A program made the position numbers and the translations under genes. A stretch of DNA of 37,064 nt from an uncultured Eubacteriales bacterium (GTDB lineage: Bacteria; Bacillota; Clostridia; Christensenellales; Borkfalkiaceae): positions 1-37,064 of the forward strand of contig URHP01000008.1 in assembly GCA_900547645.1 (NCBI GenBank). Reading direction: 5' to 3'. Positions 8,092 through 13,639 of this stretch are shown here, piece after piece; positions within the stretch are counted from its first letter, which is position 1, and the number at the start of each line of letters is the position of its first letter. The notes beneath the pieces were generated by a model. That model was not told the origin of the DNA. It worked only from the letters and a program-made list of their open reading frames with translations, and did not search any database.

Positions 8092-8131
8092 ATTATAGCA
8101 TACTCTTTGCAATTTTGCAAACATTTGTTCT
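8092..8131 (-). promoter_or_regulatory. lexA promoter with overlapping LexA (SOS) box
   Basis: On the - strand the -35 is TTGCAA (8115-8120) and the -10 is TATAAT (8092-8097), spaced by 17 bp. The sequence GAAC-AAAT-GTTT-G (8118-8130) matches the Bacillus-type LexA operator GAACnnnnGTTY and overlaps the -35 box, so bound LexA would block RNA polymerase. Confidence 0.85.
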
Positions 8132-8162
8132 AAAAAAATTTTGATTATTTTGCGGAAAGGCT

Positions 8163-8190
8163 TGCTTTTTTTCATAAGAAGGGGTATACT
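8163..8190 (+). promoter_or_regulatory. Promoter of the small Cys-rich gene (TTGCTT-16-TATACT)
   Basis: The -35 box TTGCTT (8163-8168) and the -10 box TATACT (8185-8190) are 16 bp apart. The ATG at 8198 is 7 nt past the -10, at the predicted transcription start, with no Shine-Dalgarno. The LexA box at 8118-8131 is about 32 bp upstream of this -35. Confidence 0.65.
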
Positions 8191-8197
8191 TTACGCC

Positions 8198-8404
8198 ATG
8201 GAACGGAAAATGTGCGTCTTGGATGAAGAAAAGGAATGCGACGGCTGTCTGGAATGCGAGATCTGCGATCTCGATCCGAACAAGATTTGCGACAATTGCG
8301 GAAAATGTCTTGACATCAAAGAATACGCTGCCATCCGCATCGATAAACTGTATACGGATCCCGCGGAATATGAGCGGGATGAGCATAAAAAAGGAACGCG
8401 TTGA
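8198..8404 (+). CDS. Small cysteine-rich protein, possible metal or Fe-S binder
   Basis: I do not recognise a named family with certainty. The 68-residue acidic protein has eight cysteines at positions 6, 14, 17, 20, 23, 31, 34 and 37. They form CxxCxxCxxC followed by CxxCxxC, a spacing that suggests an Fe-S cluster or zinc site. The rest is charged (ending YERDEHKKGTR) and has no signal peptide or membrane helix. Similar short proteins occur in Clostridia, but I know no function for them. ATG 8198 follows the promoter directly. An upstream ATG at 8141 would add a segment overlapping the promoter and is unlikely. The gene is divergent from lexA and ends before a hairpin. Confidence 0.7.
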   Translation: MERKMCVLDEEKECDGCLECEICDLDPNKICDNCGKCLDIKEYAAIRIDKLYTDPAEYERDEHKKGTR

Positions 8405-8445
8405 ACGCAATTTCGATAGAGAATTTATCATAATAGAAAAATATG

Positions 8446-8494
8446 GCGCACGATACCTTGCGAGCAAGATAGTGCGCTTATTTATTTTGTTTTT
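8446..8494 (+). terminator. Probable terminator of the small Cys-rich gene
   Basis: A hairpin forms between GCGCAC (8446-8451) and GTGCGC (8472-8477), extended inside by CTTGC/GCAAG. It is followed by a T-rich but interrupted tail (8479-8494). Confidence 0.65.
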
Positions 8495-8550
8495 CAATGA
8501 TTTATTCCATAATTACGATAAGGGAAACGGAAATTTAACGGAGGAAAAAT

Positions 8551-8997
8551 ATGACAATAAAAGAAATCAAGTTTTCCGAACGCATCGCAATTCAGTTGAT
8601 TGCACTTTCAAAAGAATGGGAACAAGAAAATTCTTGTTATGGTTATCGCAGAAATAATTCGGATGATCTCAAAAATAAACGAATCTTTGTTGCGGCGGAC
8701 GGAGATTTGATTTGCGGATATTTATTCGGTCATAACGCAACAACCGAGAAAGATACTTCAATTTATAAATCGGGTACTGAATATTTTGAAATTGACGAGT
8801 TGTACGTTAAATCGCAATATCGAAATTGCGGGATCGGGAAAAAGCTGTTTCAATACACAGAAAAGGCAGTGTCACCCGACGTTAACATTATGATGCTTAC
8901 TACAGCCACCAAAAATTTCCGTGCTATCTTGCATTTCTATATAGATGAACTTGGTATGGATTTTTGGAGTGCGCGTCTTTTTAAAAAAATAAAATAA
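8551..8997 (+). CDS. GNAT family N-acetyltransferase
   Basis: This is a 148-residue acetyl-CoA-dependent acetyltransferase of the GNAT fold. The cofactor-binding motif A is QYRNCGIGKKLFQYTE (about 90-105), preceded by the beta-4 strand FEIDELYVKSQ, and the C-terminal segment NFRAILHFYIDELGMDFWSARLFKK is typical. The substrate cannot be told. The start has a strong GGAGGA ribosome-binding site 8-9 nt upstream. The gene and its flanks are visibly richer in A and T than all neighbours and use AT-ending codons, suggesting recent acquisition. It has its own terminator and stands between lexA and hflX as a single-gene insert. Confidence 0.88.
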   Translation: MTIKEIKFSERIAIQLIALSKEWEQENSCYGYRRNNSDDLKNKRIFVAADGDLICGYLFGHNATTEKDTSIYKSGTEYFEIDELYVKSQYRNCGIGKKLFQYTEKAVSPDVNIMMLTTATKNFRAILHFYIDELGMDFWSARLFKKIK

Positions 8998-9020
8998 TTT
9001 CGATATATTGTACAATAAAA

Positions 9021-9056
9021 CGAGCAAAAATTTTTAAAAATTTTTGCTCGTTTTTA
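9021..9056. terminator. Terminator between the GNAT gene and hflX
   Basis: A 30-base perfect palindrome occupies 9021-9050, with arms beginning CGAGCAAAAA and ending TTTTTGCTCG, followed by TTTTT. A-rich sequence on the other side makes it usable from both strands. Confidence 0.88.
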
Positions 9057-9092
9057 ATTTCTATTGGAATTGCCGTTGAGATGTTCCCTTTT

Positions 9093-10304
9093 CTATTTCA
9101 GATAGGGACGAAATTTTGCAGCATGTTCTGCGGGGATCACTGCCAGAATGTGCGCGCCGTCGTCCGTATAAGAGACTTCGCGTTCCGTCACGAGCGATCG
9201 CAGCGCCGCATATTTCGCCGCATCCGCATAGGGAACGAACAGTTCCGCTTTGATAAACCGCCGTTCCAAGGATTCAAAGATTTTTTGCTTCAATAATGCA
9301 AGTCCGCGTCCGTATTTTGCTGAAATACAGACGGCATCTTTGGGGAAACGGGCTTCCGGGTGCGCGCGGTCGCATTGATTCATGACGATCAGATAGGGGG
9401 ACGAAAATCCCATATCGCGCAAAGTGGAAAGAGTTGTTTCCAATTGCGTCTCATAGTCGCCGCCGGCATCGCAGACGATGAGCGCCAGATCGCAGTGAAG
9501 CGCGCTTTCCAGCGTCGATTTGAATGCTTCGATGAGATGATGCGGAAGATCGCGCAAAAATCCGACGGTATCCGTGAGCAGAAAGTCCATCCCGTCAATT
9601 TCAAGTTTGCGGGAAGTGGGATCGAGCGTCGCAAAGAGCGCATCTTTGACAAGGACGTTGGCGCCTGTGAGTGCGTTCAGCAGGGTGGATTTTCCCGTGT
9701 TTGTATAGCCGACGAGCGCAACGGTCCTAACGCCGTCCTTTTTTCGGCGCTCAGCCTGCAGTCCGCGCCGCTGTTCCGTTTTCGATAGCTTTTCTTCCAG
9801 AGATCGGATGCGCATCCGGATGTGGCGACGGTCGGTCTCGAGCTGCGTTTCGCCCGGTCCGCGCGTTCCGATCCCGCCGCCAAGTCGGGAAAGCGCGCTT
9901 CCTTTGCCTTTCAGACGGGGATAGAGATAGCGAAGCTGGGCAAGTTCAACCTGCAGCTTGCCTTCGCTGCTCTCCGCGCGCAGGGCAAAAATGTCGAGGA
10001 TGAGCGTTGTACGGTCTATGACCTTTTTCCCGCCCAGAGCTTCGGAGAGATTGACCGTTTGGGAAGGGGACAGATCGCCGTTGAATAACACGGTGAGATC
10101 AAGTCCTTCGAGCCGTTCTTTCAACTCTGCGACCTTTCCTTCCCCGAGGAACGTGGCAGGATTGATTTCCCGGATACGGGCATAGAGTGTTCCTGCATAC
10201 GTTGCGCCCGCGCTCTCGATCAATGCAACGGCTTCGGCGTGCAGCGCATCCGAAGATGACTCCGGGAGGACGGGCTGGATGATATAGACGTTTTCTGTGG
10301 TCAC
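9093..10304 (-). CDS. hflX: GTPase HflX (GTG start)
   Basis: HflX is a ribosome-associated GTPase that splits stalled or hibernating 70S ribosomes. The 403 residues include the N-terminal HflX domain with the conserved GGGIGTRGPGETQLETDRR segment (about 142-160), then a G domain: G1 GYTNTGKST (199-207), G3 DTVGF (245-249) and G4 NQCD (309-312, a variant of NKxD). The start is GTG at 10304, supported by GGAGG 8-9 nt upstream. It overlaps the stop of the recombinase gene by 4 bp (GTGA), so the two genes are translationally coupled and share the promoter at 11378-11406. Confidence 0.96.
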   Translation of the reverse strand: MTTENVYIIQPVLPESSSDALHAEAVALIESAGATYAGTLYARIREINPATFLGEGKVAELKERLEGLDLTVLFNGDLSPSQTVNLSEALGGKKVIDRTTLILDIFALRAESSEGKLQVELAQLRYLYPRLKGKGSALSRLGGGIGTRGPGETQLETDRRHIRMRIRSLEEKLSKTEQRRGLQAERRKKDGVRTVALVGYTNTGKSTLLNALTGANVLVKDALFATLDPTSRKLEIDGMDFLLTDTVGFLRDLPHHLIEAFKSTLESALHCDLALIVCDAGGDYETQLETTLSTLRDMGFSSPYLIVMNQCDRAHPEARFPKDAVCISAKYGRGLALLKQKIFESLERRFIKAELFVPYADAAKYAALRSLVTEREVSYTDDGAHILAVIPAEHAAKFRPYLK

Positions 10305-11371
10305 GAATGATCCTCCGGACGGTGAAGTTTGACCGCATCGGCAACGGAGCGGCGGTGATCTTCCGTAATGGCGGCATAGTGTTTCCGCGTCGTATTGACA
10401 TCCCTGTGTCCGAGGACGTCTGCGACGATATAGATGTCGCCCGTCTCACGATAGAGAGCCGTACCGTAGGTGGAACGCAGTTTGTGCGGCGTGATTTTTT
10501 TGAGCGGTGAGACGATCTTTGCATATTTTTTTACAAGATTTTCCACCGCGCGGACGGAGATCCGCCTGTATTGCAGCGAGAGAAAGAGGGCATGTTCTTC
10601 GGGCGGGATACGCGGATCGTTCTCCTTTTGCGCAAGATATGCCGCAAGCGCGTCGCCGACTTCTTCGGAGAAATAGAGAATTGCGTGGTTCCCGCCTTTG
10701 CGCGTCACGACAAAGGAATTGTTGGAAAAGTCGATGCTTTCGTTGTTCAGGCCGACCAACTCGGAAATACGGATTCCCGTTCCGAGAAACAACGTCAGGA
10801 TCGCGCTGTCTCGGATCTTCGTTTTGTCGTGATAGCCGCTCGCATGGGGGGATAATCCGTCGCCGTATTCAGCAGTGTCGAGCAGAGAGGAGACTTCATC
10901 GCTTTCCAGTCGGATAATTTCTTTTTCGTGAAGCTTCGGCGTTGCGACTTTTGCCGTCTGATTGACTTCGATCAGCCCCTTATTGAAAAAGTACTTGAAC
11001 ATGGAACGGACCGTGGAAAGTTTACGCGCCTTTGCGCATTCGTCACAGGAGAGCCGGTTGTCGCCGAACCGATAGTTGGAAAGATAGCTCAGAAATATTT
11101 CAATATCGGTATCCGTCACGCTCTCCAGATCTTCCAAAGTCAATTCAAGCACCGATTTTCCGCGGTATTTTTTATGTACGAGAAAGTCAAAGAAAATACG
11201 CAGATCATAAACGTAATTGAGACGCGTCAGGACGCTTGTCCGCGTTTCAATCCCGCGTAAAAAATCCTCGCAAAAAGGGGGAAGTTCTTCGAGGAGCTGA
11301 TCGATCTTGTCCAGATTTTTCAGATTGCGTTCCTGATAGTAGTCGGAACTGTTTTTGGAGATCCTAGCCAT
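10301..11371 (-). CDS. XerS-like tyrosine recombinase
   Basis: This is a site-specific recombinase of the tyrosine (lambda integrase) family. The N-terminal SAM-like core-binding domain spans about 1-150, and the C-terminal catalytic domain has the full set of residues: R201 (GTGIRISEL), K225 (TRKGGN), H296 and R299 (HKLR), H322 (LGHRD) and the nucleophile Y332 (KHYAAI). At 356 residues it is longer than XerC/XerD (about 300) and, as I recall it, matches the length and layout of streptococcal XerS. That includes a long N-terminus resembling LPPFCEDFLRG...YDLRIFFDFL. XerS resolves chromosome dimers at a single site, difSL, next to its gene. A dif-like palindrome lies 190 bp upstream here. ATG 11371 sits on the predicted transcription start. 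No phage genes are nearby. Confidence 0.85.
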   Translation of the reverse strand: MARISKNSSDYYQERNLKNLDKIDQLLEELPPFCEDFLRGIETRTSVLTRLNYVYDLRIFFDFLVHKKYRGKSVLELTLEDLESVTDTDIEIFLSYLSNYRFGDNRLSCDECAKARKLSTVRSMFKYFFNKGLIEVNQTAKVATPKLHEKEIIRLESDEVSSLLDTAEYGDGLSPHASGYHDKTKIRDSAILTLFLGTGIRISELVGLNNESIDFSNNSFVVTRKGGNHAILYFSEEVGDALAAYLAQKENDPRIPPEEHALFLSLQYRRISVRAVENLVKKYAKIVSPLKKITPHKLRSTYGTALYRETGDIYIVADVLGHRDVNTTRKHYAAITEDHRRSVADAVKLHRPEDHS

Positions 11372-11377
11372 ACGATC

Positions 11378-11406
11378 ATTATACCACAAATGGGGAGATG
11401 CGTCAA
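11378..11406 (-). promoter_or_regulatory. Promoter of the recombinase-hflX operon (TTGACG-17-TATAAT)
   Basis: On the - strand TTGACG (11401-11406) and TATAAT (11378-11383) are 17 bp apart. The transcription start predicted at 11371 is the A of the recombinase ATG, giving a leaderless mRNA. A recombinase-site half-copy (11407-11419) directly abuts the -35. Confidence 0.88.
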
Positions 11407-11419
11407 TTTTGCGAATAGT
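11407..11419 (+). repeat. Half-site copy of the dif-like arm at the recombinase promoter
   Basis: TTTTGCGAATAGT is the exact reverse complement of the left arm of the palindrome at 11562-11593. The match extends to 15 bp, as 11406-11420 is a perfect inverted repeat of 11561-11575. It lies immediately upstream of the recombinase -35 box. Confidence 0.8.
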
Positions 11420-11561
11420 TAAAAAGAGGAAGGCTTGAAAAAAAATTTTATGAAGGTACCGAGTGAGAGCTGATATGCCGCGTCGGGGAGTAGTTCATAA
11501 GAGTTTTTTTGAGAAATCTGGCACAGAAATTGCAAAATATCCGCCGATAGGGACACATAAA

Positions 11562-11593
11562 ACTATTCGCAAAATGCAGGTTTTACGAATAGT
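11562..11593. other. dif-like recombination core site
   Basis: Two 13-bp arms, ACTATTCGCAAAA (11562-11574) and TTTTACGAATAGT (11581-11593), are inverted and match at 12 of 13 positions. They surround a 6-bp centre, TGCAGG. Paired arms of 11-13 bp around a 6-8 bp spacer are the standard form of a Xer/tyrosine recombinase crossover site. It is 190 bp upstream of the XerS-like gene and in a non-coding region. The role as dif is inference from structure and position. Confidence 0.6.
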
Positions 11594-11732
11594 AATGGGT
11601 AAAAAGGCAAGAAAATGGCATTCATCTATGAGATTTCTTTAAAAATTGAGAAATATATACCTGAATAAGCTGTTATACAACAAGTCTGGCATTTTGTATG
11701 TTTTTTCGATGAGTCCTTACAACGATTACGAT

Positions 11733-11756
11733 AAAAAGAAGGCGGAGCCCCGCCTT
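11733..11756 (-). terminator. Terminator of the glycogen operon
   Basis: On the - strand the arms AAGGCGG (from 11756-11750) and CCGCCTT (11745-11739) form a stem with a 4-nt loop, followed by C and a TTTTT run (11737-11733). It lies about 36 bp after the amylase stop. Confidence 0.88.
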
Positions 11757-11775
11757 CTGAAAGAGACTTACAAAA

Positions 11776-11794
11776 TAGTATGTCAGACATACTA
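11776..11794. repeat. 19-bp palindrome at the amylase stop codon
   Basis: The arms TAGTATGTC and GACATACTA are perfectly complementary around a single central A. The last three bases are the amylase stop codon on the - strand. The same core, TATGTC-N-GACATA, recurs at 33056-33068 between two other genes. Confidence 0.6.
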
Positions 11795-13615
11795 CTTGAT
11801 TTTTGTGAAAATGCCATAGGATTTCGGTCCGCATTTCAAATGTCCCGAAAATATATTGTCTGTAAGATGTTCGCAGTATGTTCCGTCTGCGTGGATGGAA
11901 TACTCGCCGTGGGAATTGTTGACATAGACGTATACGGTCTCATCTTCGCATTTCCGTTCAAAAACAAGGCAGCCTTCGTCTGCGAACACTTCGTCATATT
12001 CTCCTTCGCGGAACGCCTTGAATTGCTTACGGAGCGAGCCCAGTCTCCGGTAAAATGCAAGCAATTCTTCATCTGTGTTGAACCAGTCAAAACAGCGGCG
12101 ACAGAACGGATCCTGATAGCCCTCCATGGCATTTTCATCGCCATAATAAATACAGGGAATGCCCGGGAGCGTAAACTGTAGGACGGCGGCCATCATGACT
12201 TTGCGCTTTGCAGTTGCCTTTTCACGTTCGGAAAGCATGGTCACAGCCATCTCATCTTTATTGGCACAGCTTTTTCCGCCGAGCACGGTGAGAATGCGCG
12301 GCGTATCGTGTGTCCCGAGGATATTCATAAGGCAGTCCAGCGTTTCCTTGGGATAGTTGTCGATCAACATAAACAGTGTTTCCCGCAGCTGAGACGTTTT
12401 GCCGGACTGAACGAATCCGATGATCGCGTCTTTGAGAGGATAATTCATGACGCTGTCCAGCTCGTTGCCCTGCAAATATTTTCTGCGTTCACTGTAGGCA
12501 ATTTTGTTGGAAGCGTCTTCCCAGACTTCTCCGATGATGACGGCGTCTGAGACGGTTTCCTTTACGGTTTTGCGCAGTTTTTCCAGAAAGAAATCGGGAA
12601 GTTCGTCTGCGACGTCCAAACGGTATCCGCTGATCCCGTGCCGCAGCCAATGGCGGAGCACGCCTTCTTCTCCAAAAATGAATTGCTGGTAAGACGAAGC
12701 ATTTTCATTGACGGCGGGAAGGGTATCGATCCCCCACCAACTGTCATATGAATCCGGGAAATCACGGAAACGATACCATTCGTAATAGGGAGAATCCTGC
12801 GATTGATAGGCGCCGACGCTGTCATAATGACCGTATTTATTGAAATAGCGGCTGTCCGATCCCGTATGATTGAGCACTGCATCCAAAATGATGCGGATCC
12901 CCCTCTTGTTTGCCTCTTGGACAAGGCGGTCGAGGTCTTTTTCGGTTCCGAGCAATGGATCGATCTTGAGATAATCTCCCGTATCGTAGCGATGATTGGA
13001 GTAGGCTTCAAAAATCGGATTGAAGTATAGCACGGTCACGCCGAGAGATTGCAGATAGTCGAGCTTTTCCATAACTCCGTTCAGATTTCCTCCGAAGAAA
13101 TCGTTATTGAGAACTCTTCCGTATTCGTTCGGGCGGTAAGTCGGCAAGCCTCCCCAATCTTCACGCAGGATTTTTCCTTCGCGCACAGGAAGGTTTCCCG
13201 ATTTATGAAAACGGTCCGGGAAGATCTGATACATGACGCCGCCTTTCATCCAATCGGGCGTGCGATAGCCTTCCTCATATACGGTGATCTGCCAGGCATT
13301 CAGATTTGCCTGTGGCATGAACATGCCGTCACGTAGTTTCCCGCATCCGAAAAATTCGTCTCCGATACGAAAATAATAGAAATAAAGTCCCGTCTGATGA
13401 AATCGCAGGCTTACGGAAAAGCCGTTTTCCGTTCTGTGCATGGAGAGCGGCGTACGCTCTTTTCCGTCTTGCCAATAGACAAAGCGCGCATCAAGATGAT
13501 CGGGCATGTTGCTTGGTTCATCCCAATACAGCCGAAAGGTCACCAAGCCGCCGCGCGGGAAAGCTCCCGTGCGGCTTTTGCATGCTTTGTCCAAAGGGTT
13601 GAAATAAAATCGCAT
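11792..13615 (-). CDS. GH13 alpha-amylase / neopullulanase-like glycosidase
   Basis: This is a cytoplasmic glycoside hydrolase of family 13 that cleaves alpha-glucosidic bonds in glycogen fragments or maltodextrins. The 607 residues have an N-terminal beta-sandwich domain (about 1-110) like that of neopullulanases and cyclomaltodextrinases. The catalytic barrel carries DAVLNH (about 245-250), the nucleophile D334 in YRLDVADE, the acid/base E363 in IIGEVWED, and D437 in GTHDTPR. There is no signal peptide, which fits intracellular glycogen breakdown with GlgP. It is the last gene of the glycogen operon, 24 bp after glgP, without a clear ribosome-binding site, so it may depend on coupling. Confidence 0.9.
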   Translation of the reverse strand: MRFYFNPLDKACKSRTGAFPRGGLVTFRLYWDEPSNMPDHLDARFVYWQDGKERTPLSMHRTENGFSVSLRFHQTGLYFYYFRIGDEFFGCGKLRDGMFMPQANLNAWQITVYEEGYRTPDWMKGGVMYQIFPDRFHKSGNLPVREGKILREDWGGLPTYRPNEYGRVLNNDFFGGNLNGVMEKLDYLQSLGVTVLYFNPIFEAYSNHRYDTGDYLKIDPLLGTEKDLDRLVQEANKRGIRIILDAVLNHTGSDSRYFNKYGHYDSVGAYQSQDSPYYEWYRFRDFPDSYDSWWGIDTLPAVNENASSYQQFIFGEEGVLRHWLRHGISGYRLDVADELPDFFLEKLRKTVKETVSDAVIIGEVWEDASNKIAYSERRKYLQGNELDSVMNYPLKDAIIGFVQSGKTSQLRETLFMLIDNYPKETLDCLMNILGTHDTPRILTVLGGKSCANKDEMAVTMLSEREKATAKRKVMMAAVLQFTLPGIPCIYYGDENAMEGYQDPFCRRCFDWFNTDEELLAFYRRLGSLRKQFKAFREGEYDEVFADEGCLVFERKCEDETVYVYVNNSHGEYSIHADGTYCEHLTDNIFSGHLKCGPKSYGIFTKIK

Positions 13616-13639
13616 AGTTGTTTCGGCGCATTGGCGCGG

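Larger units (their letters stand above)
11372..11791. other. 420-bp gene-free region between the recombinase and the glycogen operon
   Basis: No credible open reading frame is seen in either strand. It holds the recombinase promoter, the half-site at 11407-11419, the 32-bp dif-like palindrome at 11562-11593, and the terminator of the glycogen operon at 11733-11756. The rest (11420-11561 and 11594-11732) is AT-rich and unassigned. The flanks after the half-site and after the palindrome look partly alike (AAAAAGAGGAAGGC and AAAAAGGCAAG). Confidence 0.75.

Noticed and set aside
10301..11371. Reading the tyrosine recombinase as a phage or transposon integrase
   Set aside because: No phage, plasmid or cargo genes are nearby, it is coupled to hflX by a 4-bp overlap, and its layout fits XerS better.
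11420..11561. Invertible promoter segment bounded by the 15-bp inverted repeats
   Set aside because: I see no convincing promoter inside the segment, and the recombinase promoter lies outside it. It is kept only as an alternative in the half-site finding.
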